DNA of 64,000 nt from Siphonodentalium dalli (GCA_032622095.1 CP136065.1:151163577-151227576); one strand, 5' to 3'; shown: positions 23,601 through 38,600, numbered from the stretch's first letter. A program made the numbers and translations. Notes: generated by a model not told the origin, from the letters alone.

Positions 23601-26600
23601 AGGTAAGACCCAAAAATAATATATGGAATGAAATTGAGAGTAAACTCCAGGGAAAGACCATAATATAGCAACGTTATCTTAATAAGCCATGTCAATTCAA
23701 TTTCCCATATCTCAGGCCAAAAGAACATTTCAGCTTGTGCTTTGGTATGGTGATAGCACAGCTCCGCCGTCGCCCATTAACTAAATATGCCACAGTATAT
23801 TAACCCTGTACCTTTCCGAAATTACAAAATACTACACTGTTATCCCCTAAGTGACAAAATATTCAATATTTTATATAAACTTGCATGGCCTACAATCTGG
23901 CAACAATACCGCCTTGCTCCAGGTTTCGTCTATTAATTTTTACCTGAGTTACGGCCCTTGATTAAGTTTTAAATTAGTGAACTTTGTCTCTGTATGAACA
24001 TTTCAGCTTGTAACTCGGGCATGGATCATCAGATTCGGTCATGCTTTGGTATGGTCATAGCCCAGCATGTGGTAAAGGATACTCACATACTACGGGTTTC
24101 ATCCACTCCTTTTTACCAGAGTTACAGCCTTGTTTGACTTGGGATATTTCTTAATGTTCTGTGCGTATGAACATTTCAGTTTTTAAAGGAATTAGTTTGT
24201 CAAAAAAAAATTTGTTATCGTCATAATACTAATTATATATGTCTAACAGACCCATTTCGCCAAGAAAATTCAAAATCGAGCAGATAGTATTTTTATTATT
24301 ATTATATTAAAAAAATCGCGGAAATATCCGAAGTGTAAGTCACGTGAGTGCGATCACATGACCGATCATCTGCATCGACGCTTACCGGTGACAGCGGTGG
24401 GTGGAGCTTGAAATAATTCCGCCAATCGCATAACGAGTTGATAAATTACGTATAATATATTGCAGTTGCCGGTTAATTACCTAGGCCTTTACGATAAATA
24501 GCGATCACGGAATAAAACTGTTTGATTGTGCTGAATTATGAACTGGATTTGCTAGAATGTTTGATTATATAACGAATAATGATGGCTAAAATGCACTTTG
24601 ATGCGATAAAAGTTGTGTGAAATGAGATTAATTTATGCAGAAATGCAATGAGCGAGCGGAATTTCGTGCGAAACTAATTGAACTGTTTCTGAAAGAATAC
24701 AAGTTGGGCCATATAGCTTCTTCTTCGTTGTATGGTACCAATTTCGGAAGCTAGTTTACACACTAGTGTCATCCCGTTGTGCGCTATAGGAGTAAAATTA
24801 AACACAAATTGGGTGTGATTAAAAAGGTGGTGGTTATAATAGGTTATTATACTAGTACATGTATCATGATGGCTTATATTCGTCATAATAATGTTCCTGT
24901 CTGTATCTTCACACGAAAAATTTTGTGTGGACAAGTGCACGCCTGTGAACCGCTTGCTAAAATCCTTCCAGTCAAGATCGATAAGTGCGTAAACAAATAA
25001 TTCACTCGTATACACAACAGACCATCGAAACTATAATAATTATTAATTAGACATGCAGTTTGGCATAACGACATTTTTTTTAAATTGAAGGCTAGCCAGG
25101 CATTGTTTTTCAGTTTGTGTTTGTTGTTCTTTTTTTTCGTTTTATTTTACGTTTTGATGGCATATATTGACTTTCTAAAAATTGTTAGCCTAGAAAAAAT
25201 CCAATGATTGCCTCTAATAAAGAGCGTCCATGTTTTCGTCGCGGTATAGACAATAAAGAGCGTTCTCAATTATGAACGTGCTCTATTTCGATACGTCATG
25301 GGTGATTTTGTATGGGTATTGTGACATTTAAATATAAAGAGCGTCCATGCTTCCGTCTCCCAAAAGCGGTAGACAATAAAGAGCGTTCTAAATTATGCAC
25401 TGTGTTGTCTTTTTGGAGGTACTTAATAATGGTGATCTGTATGTGGCATAGTGGCATTCTATTATATGAATAATTGAGAATTTGGAAATAATTTTGATTC
25501 AACAAACCAAACACACGATGGCATGTCATCAATTGCTGCAAAACGACTATCAGATGCGCTACTATAACTTTATTAATATAAGTATATGGTCTGCTATACG
25601 ATAATGACTTCCAAAGTGAACCACGCTATCTTGATTTACTGAAATAACTCATCGCATAGCGATGCAATCTATATACAGATTCCGCATTTTAGTATTGGCT
25701 GATTACGTAATCGTAGTCGGTATAATATCAACTCCGGCTCCGAATCTGTGTATTTAATTTGTTCGCCCACAACTACGTCACTCGTAGTCAAGTCACGGAA
25801 ATCTCTGAATACCGGTGGTGGTATTATTTATTTATTTTACGGGTTATTTATCATGCAATCGGAATTGGACTTGGGTCATTTTAATCACAACAGGGAGGGC
25901 TTTCCGATTGCGTTTTGTAGTTTCGAGACCGAATAAATCCTTTAACTTGGGCATGGATCATTGGATTTTGTTGTGCTTTGGTATGATGATAACCAGGGTG
26001 AAAGGATAACCACTTACTATGGGGTTCATCCATTCATTGTTACCAGATTTGTCGCCCTTGTTGGATTAGAATCCAGTAGCAATGGTAGACTTGAATGTTA
26101 TTTGGATGGTAATATACCAGGATTGATTGAAGGATTCAGACATGTTTTTTCCATGTATGTAGTTATCAGAGTTATTGCCCTTGACGGAAAAAAGCAAGAT
26201 TCACCATCTTTGCTTCAAATCTAGAATTGTTACTCAAGTACCACCAAATGGATTTGAATATCTTTGGAATAGTGATAGGTCAATATGAGCGAAAGGTTAC
26301 ACTGGGTTTTATCCATTAATATCCTCAGAGTGACGGACCTTCTTGGATTTAGATTTTGTTTTGTTTTCCATCAATACAAATATTTATTTTAAACTGTGCA
26401 CCAGGGGCACATGCCATGCTTGGCATTGCACTTATTAGATCTGGCAATATATGTGGAGGATTTTCACAAAATACATAGTTTTTATCAGTAAATTCTGTGT
26501 TTAGAATCAACAGTTTATTTATGTATCAGATTTGTAAAATATAGCATTTACTCGAGTGTTTGGTATTGCAATTTTAGGAATTGTATTAGGCATTTGTGAA

Positions 26601-29600
26601 TTATGGCCATTAGTAGTGAGGACTTACTCAGTTTTGTTGTTGCCCTTGTATAGCATTATTTCAATAGAGTTACATTGTTAAAGTGGCATGTCTGTTTTTA
26701 ATATAAATTTTTTTTAATTTATTTTTTCTCGATTTCTTAATGATAAGCCCCTGTGGTGGCATCTTGAAACTTTTTTTTTTACATGGAATTAAGTTTTGCC
26801 AATTGAAGTACTTCAAACAATTAAATGAGTGTATTTTTCAGACAATATAATGTCCAACACAATCAAGAGGATAGATGATGTAGAAAAGACAAGTCAGTCT
26901 GTTATATCAAACATACAGTCTCAGGTCAGTGTGCTTTAAAACCTTTCTTTAATAAATGGATTCTACCTTCAAGTTATAAAAGTATACATTGGAATGGTCT
27001 ATTATTCATGTGGAGGGATGTTTAGGAAATATAAGCTGATGACAAATTATAAAAGTGCCGAAGGATTGCTATTAAATTGGTGGAAATGTTCAGATAATAA
27101 GTTTAACAATATGATAATAAGTTCAACAAATGGCCTACATGTATGGTATTTGTTGAACTTATTATCAAAACATTTCCTATGGAAACTACTCGCCAATGAG
27201 TATTTAGTAAAGAAAGGGTTAATCATCCAATTGCACTAAATACAGTAACGCCCTAAATAATCGACTCCTTAAACACTGCAGAATTATGGGTAATTTTTCA
27301 GGATTTTGTCGGAAATATGGCTTGTTGCCATTCATCGGAAAGCTCTCCCCGAGAGCTTTCCGATGAATGGCAACAAGCCATATTTCCAACTAAATCCTGA
27401 AAAATTACCCATAATTCTGCTGTGATTAAGGAGTCGATTATTTAGAGCATTACTGTGGGCTTTCCCATTCACTTTTGAGTGTATACACTGGTATAGTCTA
27501 TTCTTCAATTTTCATAATTTGTAGTGATATTCTGACAACATAAGTACGGCACATGTAGATGACAGGCAGAACATATATCCTTGAAATTTCTAACTTAGGC
27601 CATACACACTTAATAGTTCGTTTCTCAGGGATCGCCGCGTCCCCCAAAAACCTGCGCCTTCCCCTTATTTATTGGCACCTATAAAATAATAAATATATAA
27701 ATACCGCATGTCCCGAACCGCCCCAGACCGATAACTTCGTCTTGAAACTTTACGCAAACTGCGAATCTATCCGGACTGCAAATCTATCCGGACTTTACAT
27801 TCACAAACAAGGGCGGATAATTCTGACGAACTTCCTGTTTAAAATAATAACAAAATGGCGACTTTGGTGAACATTTGTATCGTGCAGAATGCGTCGGAAG
27901 GCAAATGGACAATTATATCAGACAACAGATCAAAAACTGTTCCTCAAATGGCTGATGATTTCATGTCCACGAAAGACATTGACGATGATTTTTACCTGGT
28001 TGTTTCAAAAACGAAAACGGGGGACTTTGACACAGTTCCAGGAGACATCATGATCATCATCATGTTTTCTGAAGTCACGCAATTTTTCGGACGATATTTT
28101 CAAATTCGAGTGACCAAATAAGATGTACCAGAGAATAAATCGGGAGAAGTAGTTGATGTATTCTCGGTGCTGATGACAAGTTGCAAGGAGTTGGTCTTGC
28201 CCAGTAAGACAAATGTGAAAAACAAACGTAACAAATTGTGCAATTCATTGACTGGTTGAAAACAAAGTGGGCTTCCGAAAGGTTAGCGTTGACAGTGTGG
28301 GTCGGCAATGTGTGGCTATTGTATGTAATGCACTCTGGTTTGTGGATCAGCACTATTCCAAACTTCAAGATTTTTATGAAAGTCTGTGATTAATTAGAAA
28401 ATAAACCTTTTATTTCATAAATTATTGTTGTGATTTAATATTATCAATTCATGTGTAGTCCAGTGGAACTCCTTCCAATAAAGCTTGATCTGGCTGATGG
28501 TCACCCTGAGTTACATCAAATTTCACCGATGTAGTTTCCACATCTTCTGCCATGAGTGAATAACTCAAACTGTTTCCTCTATACAACTTTATTACAAATC
28601 TAGATTATTAAGGGGATATATGATGGTCAGCTTCCCTGCTTCAGTATATTGCCCATATCCAGTATTATTCCTTAATATGGGACTCCGATAAATATTATAT
28701 ATATAAATACCTGCCTCACCACAAAATTAATTTGAAAAAAATAATAAATATAAATAACTGCCTCCCTCATCACTTTGAAAAAAAAAATCCCTGAGAAACA
28801 AACTATTAAGTTTATATGGCCTTATAGTCTGTATTGCAAACTTCAAATAGTTCAAATGACTTTTATTTTGCTTAAAGTCAATATAGTAGAGCGGCTTTGG
28901 TCCAAAAATGTGACATGACCCCGCAGTCGGGTAGAACAAGTTTGGACCAATTTATTTTGATTTGTTATCATATTGCGCATTTGGAAAATATTGTCTACAA
29001 CAAATTTTCAGCGTGGCAACATTTTTATGCACATTTTTGTCCGTAAAATCGTTGAAATTTTATTTTTTTGTATGAAGTTCGCTTCCAACAATATTTTAAA
29101 TCCACCAATGGTTGCAAATTATGTACCTAATGTGTTCCTCATTTATTGCCCTGATATAATATGAGATGTTTATCGCCAGTTTTCGTCGAGATATGAACCA
29201 GTAAATTTTATGTGTCAAAATTTTGAAAACTTTGTGAAAAAAATGTTCCAGTGCTTCATTTTAATTACCATGGAATTGAGTCACATTTGATATATTCAAT
29301 CTTCACATACATAGAAAACTTGTACACAAACTACCCTTCAATCTGATATACGACAATAATGGGAAAGTTCTATGTTGGTCCCATTAGCGTGACTAAATTT
29401 ACAACCCCCCAAAAATGATTGAAAATACGTTATTGTGAATTATTTAAATGATCACAAACTAAATATGTCTGAAATTGCCCCCCTAAGGCTTTGAGCTTAA
29501 TTTAGCAATTATGTATTGCCCAAACAAAATATAATGAATGTATTGTGGTTGTGTGCTGCATTTATCAAAATTGCGTAAATTTGTGAAAAATCAACATTTT

Positions 29601-32600
29601 GTGAAAAATTTACACTAATTTTTTTTCCATTCAGCTGAAGTTAGTCTAGGAGCTGATAGGATAGCCATGCACCCTCAGGATTTAACTTCACCTAAACTCA
29701 TTTTCTTCCTTATTATGTTCCTCAACTTTTGAGCAATATTAACATGACAAAAAGTGGCCATGTAGACGCCAGACAAGAATGGCGTCCAACATGGCCGCCC
29801 TTTTTCAGACGGGTCACTAAGTCCATTTGATACAAATTATAGTGAGAAAATCATGCCATATGTATACAAATGTATATATTTTTGTGAAGCTTAGATATAG
29901 TGCCACCTTTCTATGATAAAATTGGAACTTCCCGTTTAAAATTGCTGCTAAAATGGCAGCCGGAGATGGAACATATTGATGTTTTTGAACTTTTTTCACT
30001 AATATCTTCTAGATCAGTTTCTGCTGTTTGTAACTGGTTGTGAATTCTGACATTGCATTTACCACATATTACTTATTGGCATTGTCTTGTCAATTTATCT
30101 TGAATATGATAGCTCGAAATTTCACTAACAGAAGCACTTTTCTCAATCGTAATATAGGCACAAATGAATTGTTTAATTTATTAATTTAGCAAGATGCACC
30201 GAATGTATTGACTGCAATATCTTGTAAACAACACTATTACAGTGATTTGTCAATAAACATCGCTAAACGCATAGTAAGTTCAAATATTTTAGTCTAAATA
30301 TGATTTTCAGAATATTTTTAAAGTCTTGACCTTTTTAGCTCCAGTTGACAAATTCAAGTATTACCATGTGTTGGTGTCCGTGCGTGCATCTTTGCATTTG
30401 TCCATCCATCTGTCTGTCAACAATTTCCATTATCACACCCTGCAGGTCACATCTCTCATTGTGATCGTCACCAAACTTCATATGGATCTTTGGGGTAACC
30501 CCTTGATGGGAGCCATCAATTTTTTCCGAAATTCGTTAAAAAACATGGCCACCAGCAGCTATCTTGGATTTCAAATTTGAATCCATCACCGCACCATGCA
30601 GCCCGCATTTAATGGAGAATTGTTTTGAAAATTTACAGGCGTGTTTTGGATCACATCTAGATAGGAGCTATCAAATTTGAATCCTTTGCCAAACCCTACA
30701 GACCACATCCCTCATCCGATCATCAACAAACCTCATATGGATCTTTTGGGTAATCACTTGATAAGAGCCGTACAATTTTTCTGTATGTTATTGAAATATA
30801 TGGCCGCCAATGGCCATGTTGGATTTTATTCTTTGTATGACTAAATCCTTTGGCGCAGAGGCCAACTCTCTTATCCGATCATCACCAATCTTTAAATGGA
30901 TCTTCAGGGTGACCTCTAGATGGGAGCCATCTTGGATTTTACTCTTTATATTAGTATTACTGCATCCTTTGGCACTCTCTACAGCTATACTTGTCATCCA
31001 ATTAATCCCAAACTGTTTATGCATCTTCAGGATAACCCATAATTACTTAAGCATATAAACTGTTCGAATACCAAATAGCTCTATGGACTGTAATATATGG
31101 CATGATCCCATTTCCAAGTTGAGCTACAGTGTCATTGACACTTAAAATTTATGTTTTGATTAAACTTGGGTATTTAATTGGACTTTTATCAGTAATTCCA
31201 CTGTAACAGTAATGTTTACATTACAATGGCTTTCGATATGCGAAATCTCGTTAATGAAGAGTTATCAGTAATTAAAATAAGAACAAAGTTGATTTATGTT
31301 TACATTTATTGTTGATGATAGTTGTTTTACAGACTTTTAGAAAATAGATTCACATGAACCCACGCTGAAGGCTTCGGGTCCCTTTAATCCCCATTCCATT
31401 GATTTCATTTATGTTTTATGTTCTATTGCTTTTGTATGAATTTGTGTCAAAAAATAAATAGGATTGGAAATAAATTGTGTTTACACTAAAATTGAAAGAA
31501 AAGCTCATGCCATTGAAAGCTGATATCTCTGCCAGGGTAAATATTAAAGGTACTCAATCTGATCAGATGGCCCCCAAATTATTAAGATACAACAACATTT
31601 CTTCAAAATATGCTTTAGTTATCAGAATCGATTAATGACAACAAAATAATGTTAACCACTGTCAACTATGGTATAAAATTTCCCAAAAATGTGTTATATA
31701 TCAATATTTAGTTCAACGAAATATGGCCGTATTATCACTTGAACATCACAAAATTTGGCCGTATTACCACTTGATTTTAGAGTTATCCATCTTCATCCGC
31801 AATTTTGTCCAAGACCATCCATTTGACGATGTTGTACATCTCGAGAAATAACAAACTGAAAAATTTATATCTGGTCACTATGAGCTTTAATGGGTGGGTT
31901 CCTCGACTCGAATCAAATATTTTTTACCCCCGAAGCCAAGGAAATAGTAATTTAGGAGCGTTAATTTGGATAATGCATCTTTAATACTAATGGGTGTCAT
32001 TTCAAATAATCAAGAGAAACCTGAATAATTAACAATGACTTTCTTTTTTCTAGATTGACTTACTGAAAAACAAATCAAAATCAGATCATGCAACACTAGA
32101 TATCATAAAGAGCTTACAACAGCATGTTAATCATCTTGAGAGTAACATGTCTGGGAGAACCAATGACCAAACCAGGCACGATGACGAGGATCAGTCTGTT
32201 CAAGGGAGTGAAAGATTAAAAAATGGGAAAACTTACAGTGAACATGCCTCTGAGGTCAATTATGAAAGTGTGTCAAGTAATAGAAGTGGGAAAGTATCAC
32301 ATAATACCGAAGACGTCCCAAGATCCTTAAATGACAGAAACAAACCCGGATATATGGGACTCAGCAAGAGAGAACTTCGTGATGAACTGAGAAGTGAAAA
32401 AAGTTCTCACAGAAAACAAATACAGTGAGTTGAATGAAACATGACTAATGTGGTATAAATTATCACTTTAATTTATTTCTGCTTTTCATGTATATATATC
32501 TGGCCATTGTATGTAGTTTTAGCAATTATATAGTAATGGTTCTTTTGAGCAATTGTATTTGTCAATGCGGTTTTATTCCAGTATTAGAACCAATCACATG

Positions 32601-35600
32601 TGTGGATTTGGCTCAGAAAGTTACCTCAGTGTAAATAGTATATAGATAATGCATGGCTTGGAGTTGATTATACATGTTAAAATATTGTCCAAGAGAATAA
32701 ATGGTGCAAAAGCTGCAGTTTATTCCTTCACGAGGGTCACTATCATACCTTACTCGTATTTATATTCGCGCAGTGCTATTTTTTCCCGCACCCGTCGGTG
32801 CACGAATTTAAAACTGAGCGAAAAATAATATGATTCCTGAGTTTATACCAAACCACAGGGAAACAAGAAGGCTATATGTTGATGATTTACATATATACAT
32901 TACGGAAGGTTGGACCGAGTATTAGGCTTGTATGAATATAATTTACATGTGGGAAACCAACATCAATACCATTACTGATATGTTTGACATAATTATTAAC
33001 CCTTTCAGTGCCAAGTCCGATTTTTGTATCAACCCATATTTCCTTGATCATTTTTCAAATTTATTGATTATAATAATGTGTGATATATTGATGTATCACA
33101 TTATTATAATCAATAAATTTGAAAAATGATCAAGGAAATATGGGTTGATACAAAAATCGGACTTTGCACTGAAAGGGTTAAGCAACTAATCATGGTAACA
33201 TCATTGATGTTGAAATACTTGTAAGAAGTACCGATACACATATTGCAGACTGAAGATGCATGAAAGCAAGTCTCCTATTCACAATGCTGGAGTGACACCA
33301 TGACCAAACAGTCTGAGTTAGTTATGCCAACAGAACCTACAGCCAAGTTTTGATTTTGTTCTGATGTCATTTACTAACGCGGTTGTGGTTTTACTTCTTT
33401 CGAGTTCATTTCAATTATGTTTATAACTATTTCTATAACTATGTTTATAATTATTTGGAACTTATAAACAACCGTCTTCACATCACATTGATGATGCAGT
33501 TATCTTAAATTATACTTGATGTAAAATCATTTATTGTGATGGTGTTTAATATGCTCACGTATCCTCATTAACATTTAAGATCTGAAACTGTCATTTACGA
33601 AAATATTGTTATCAGTTTTGAATTCGCACAGATATGAGTGCAAATTCAAAGTGTGCGAATTCAAAACTGAGCAAAAAATAGTACTGCGCGAATTTAAATA
33701 TGAGTAAGGTAGTGATTGTTGCATCTTTATTGAAGAGCGAAAATTGATTTTTCACTGTGGTTAAAAGTTAGGACTGAGGCCACTTGCAAAACTTAAAAAA
33801 GACCCAGGGCACTTGCAGTGGGTAAATGTGCAGTGGGTAAAAATATAAAGTCTATAAAAACATCACCACCAAGAAGAACATGGAGAAATGGATAAACTTT
33901 GTTCTTATATTCATTATTAATTGTTCTCCAATAAAAAAATTCCCTGTTGAAACCATTGTTAGTAAACAAAACTTTTGCTGTGATTTGTCAAGAAACATCT
34001 CTGATCGTGTAGTAAGTTCAAATGTATTAGTCTAATAATAAATATGATTTTCAAAATAATGTTCAATGCTTTGACCTTTTCAAATGTTTACTGTCAAGTT
34101 TTGATTAAACTTATCTTATTGGACTTTGATAGGTATTTCCACTGTAACAGTAATGTATACATAACAATGGTTTCAATATGCGAAATCTCGTTATTTGGGA
34201 ATTATTAATAATGAAAAGAGGAACATAATCAATCTATCTTACATGCACTTGTTAATGATAGTTGTTTCACCGACTTTTATGAAATGTATGTTATTTCTCA
34301 TAAACCCATTTCAAACAGCTTCAAAGGCCTTGGGGCCCTTTACCCAAATAGTAAAGTTGTGAAATATGTTGGAACGGAGCACCACCATTAAATTCATCAA
34401 TAATGTACCCATACTGGTACAAGAAATGTTTGCGTGATGTCAGCCTTTCGTCATTCATGACTGATAATATTTTATCTCACATGACTTTCTCGTCTTCTGA
34501 TTAGATGAAATCTGTACCTCCATTTTTCATAGAGCGCATCCATTCAGAAGGTGGGCAGTACATGCATGTATTCCTGGCTATTTTTAGTGAGGTCACACTT
34601 TGAGCTTACCATTGAACCTGTGTGCTTCATGTTTATGCCTTTGAGAGTAAGATATTTAAATCATATTTTTGCATTATTCTAACATACTTGAGTCCATCCA
34701 ATCGTCAGAATTTTGGGGTTGGTGTGATAAGTAAATGATTTTCTGAGGCCATAACTCTGGCCTGCTCAATAAGGATGGTTCCACAACATGGCTTCCACAG
34801 TTTGACTCAGTAAGTCTCTTCTGGTTGAGAAATTTCCAAGAATTTACATAGTTATGTTTGTTAGTTTTTTTTTATTTAATGGTAAGCAAATAGAGAATCA
34901 ATTGTTATTTTTTAGTTGTGATTACTCCATCTAAAATCCATTTTGAAATACAGATTGTCAATTTGATCTTGGACACATTTCATTTTCAGTATTCTTAACA
35001 GACAAAGTGGTTAACTATACCTATCCATTGGGCACTATACCTGAGTAATCAATGACAAGACATGTTCTATTTAATAATTAATGCAGTAAGATTAAATCGA
35101 AAATTCATATAGCAGTATTCAGCCAATCCAGCGTTTCCGCTAGGGGTTGGGGGAATGGTACCCCCATGGCCTCTGGGGGAAATCACAGTCCATAAAAACT
35201 GCTAATATCTATTAATATTTTGGTAGTGTAAACTTTGCAACAAAGCATCAAACTAAATTCGCAGGTACCATAAGTGTACTGACAATTTTTTTGTACGGCC
35301 ACTGGTCAACAATGGCAGAGGAAATTGTTAACATTCGCAATTTATTTGCCGTCCGACTTAACTACACTCATGACAACATTTTATATACCATGAAATATTC
35401 CTGATCATTCTTCAGTGGCTAACATCTGGACCTCATCTACACAATCATTAATGAGAACCAGTCAGAACAGATTGTTAGTTGAGAACGTAATCGAGATATA
35501 TCCAGACAGAATCAACCATGTCGCTTTTAGTGATGTCCGCTCCGATATATTTCAGAATACAGAAATAATAATTGTCTGTGTGTAGCCCCAAAAAGCATTT

Positions 35601-38600
35601 GTTTCCCGCAAAATGGTTCAATAGCGGTCAGCATTAATGCATGGGCAAATAAAATGATCTTCATTTATTACTCCCTGTTGATTTTATTTAGTAGCAGATA
35701 AAAAGCCAGATATACAAATGTGTTGCAGGCATTAATCCGTGAATTGGGTAGGAACTTATGTTGGAAGGGAAATTTGGGTGAGGGGAAAGGGACCTTAAAA
35801 GGGACCCAAAGCCCCCATAGCGGAAACCCTGGCCAATCAGAATGAGAGAAAGTCTAGTGAGATTTAAGATATTTAACGTGTACATGACTGTAAAATATTT
35901 TCAGGCATTTACAGTCAGAGTTGAGTAGAATAAAGTACAAGGATCCACTGAATGTATTTGAACTGAATCCAGCTGATATCACATTCAACAAGGACGGTAT
36001 GTCTAGAAATTTTCCAGTGATCTCAATATTAAAAATTGCTTTGACAATTGGGATCTCTTTTGGCAAGGACATTCGTGTAGTACTCAAACAATTTTCACAT
36101 GGTTGATGGTTTGCTTTATGGCCCTTTATGTGCTTACAAAATTCATTTTCTGTGTCAGCTAGGTCAATCTTTTAGAATCATATCTCAGGTATGAGTTGTC
36201 TAATTGGAATCTACTTTGAAATTGTTGCAGATTTCCATGGGGAATATGCTGGGAAAACTAGTTTTGATGCCTTTGAAATATCATTCTGAATAAAGCACAG
36301 AATACCAAACAGTCTGCACATGTATAGTCTGGAGTAATTGGGTTACTGCCATGCCCTATTCAAGCCTGCAAATAGTGTGTCTGTCATTTGCAGAATGAGG
36401 TCCCCAGAGGGTGAATTTAGTGATGCTATCCCGCACAGCGGACTGGCATTACCAAATTTACCCTTGGGGACCTCATTCTGGTTAGGGCTCTACTTCTGGG
36501 GAGTATATATAGTCTCAAATTAACATTTTATTTTAGTTACATTTTTTTAGTTACTTTTTCCCTTCTGAGAAGTTTCAATATTCCATAATTTTCATAAGAT
36601 AACATGCATAATCAAGGTTACTATTGGGCAAACATCACCAACTTCAACTGTGGAAATTCAATCTGATCCTTAAGGTCTCCCATAGCAGTTGAGGCCTAAG
36701 CAGAATGGGGTTCCCAGAGGATGAATTTGGTGAAGATAGCCCACCTTGTGGGGTAGCATCACTAAATTCACCCTCTGTGGACCTCGTTTTGCAAATGACA
36801 GACACACTACTTGCAGGCTTGGCCCTATTACCATGCTAAAATTTAGTATGAAAAAAAGCTTCGCCACATTTTAAATATGATACCTATTCTGCATTAATAT
36901 ATTTCTATGATCTGAACCACAGGTTGTTTGATCTCAATGAAATGTTTTATTCAATCGTTTAGTTTGGGTTTTTCATTCTAGTAGGTGTTATTCATCTTTG
37001 TTTGTCTGGAATTGTTGATTTTTTGTCCGTCTGGCTGAGTATCTCAGCCATGGGTTATAGGATCTTAAAGAAATTTGGCATGTATGTTAACTATCACATG
37101 GGCTTTCAATGAAGCGGTTGGTTGAGTTTTCCATTCTAGAGTTATTGTACTTTTATCTTATATATTCTCCGTTTGTCGTTGTTTGTATGCCCACCCTAGG
37201 CTGTATGCCACATGGGGGTATGCACCGGGTGACAGCCCAGCTATTGTTATTTTATGGAATAGTAACATACAGATGGTGGTGTTATGGTGTCAAATCAGAC
37301 AGGACATCTTCAAATTCTGGACAGTTACAAAAATGGAAGGATTTGCTAAATACTCTTTATGCATGTGATCAATGAATCCAGCCGTCAAAATCTGGTGCTG
37401 GACATTTGCATAATGAGGTCCCCAGATGGTTAATTTAGTGACGCTACTCCGCACAGTGGGCTAGCATCACCAAATCCATCCTAAAGCCATGGGAGACCTA
37501 GACTCAGATTTAAGTGAATATAGTGATGCTAACCTGCTGTGTAGGGTAGCATCTCTAAATTCACCCTCATGGACCTCATTCTGCAAATGTCCGGCATCAT
37601 ATTATTATTTGGAGGCCTGAATGAATCATTATTTATTTTTATTATTATGACCAATTAAATTCTTGAATTCTTGATTTGTCTTAACAGATCTAATTGGGAA
37701 GGGCATATTCTCTCTTGTCTACAAAGGATTATATCAGAAATCTGAAGTTGCTATTAAACAACTAGAAGTTCCACTTCCTCAGCAAGACAAGAATTACTTT
37801 GCAGCAGAGGTTTGTTGTCTAATTTCTTCATGAATGTTGCACATAATTGTTTTAATTTTTCACATACCATAGCACTTGAGTCATGAATAAACTAGAGGTG
37901 TGATTGTCCCAATGGGACTATATCAGGCTTCACAGCAGTACTAGTACCGGTCCCGGAACTGTCAGTACTTGGACAATTTTCACAGAAACGTTAATGAGTG
38001 TTGTTTGCCGCCTGTACATGGTACTAGGCAATACTTGAATTATGTATAAGCGATGGACACTTTATTTATATATTCGTTTATACAGCATTAACAAAACCAC
38101 ATCTGAATCACTGTTGTTTATTGCTAAATAAATGTTTCTTGTATAGTTGCATAGTAACAGATCCGAATTGCAACTTGCCCCGACCAAAACGGATGTAGCA
38201 AAGAGTTTATCAATTTGTCACAAATTTGGATAATTTAAATAATACATCGTCTATGATGCCACATTCGGTCTCAACTCAAATTATTCAGTTAGCGATACTT
38301 GTATGAAGTATGCAAACATATATACACCTAATGTGACCTAAACATAAAATACAATTGTCAACTATAGTATAAAATTGCCTGAAACATGTTATTTATCAAC
38401 ATGTTGTTCAACAAAATTTGGCCTTATTATCAACAGAAAGCCTCTTGATTTTAGAGTTATCCATCTTCATCTGCAATTTGGTCCGAGACCATCGGCTCGT
38501 CGACTGTTTATTGGGCCACTTATAATTCTCGATGGTCAAAAATAAAAGATTTCAAAAATTGATATCTCATAACTCTGAGCTTTGATAGGTGGGTTCCTCG

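Noticed and set aside
37109-37375. 88-codon frame in intron 8
   Set aside because: Derived from an interspersed repeat also found at 11220-11350 and without start context or domain.
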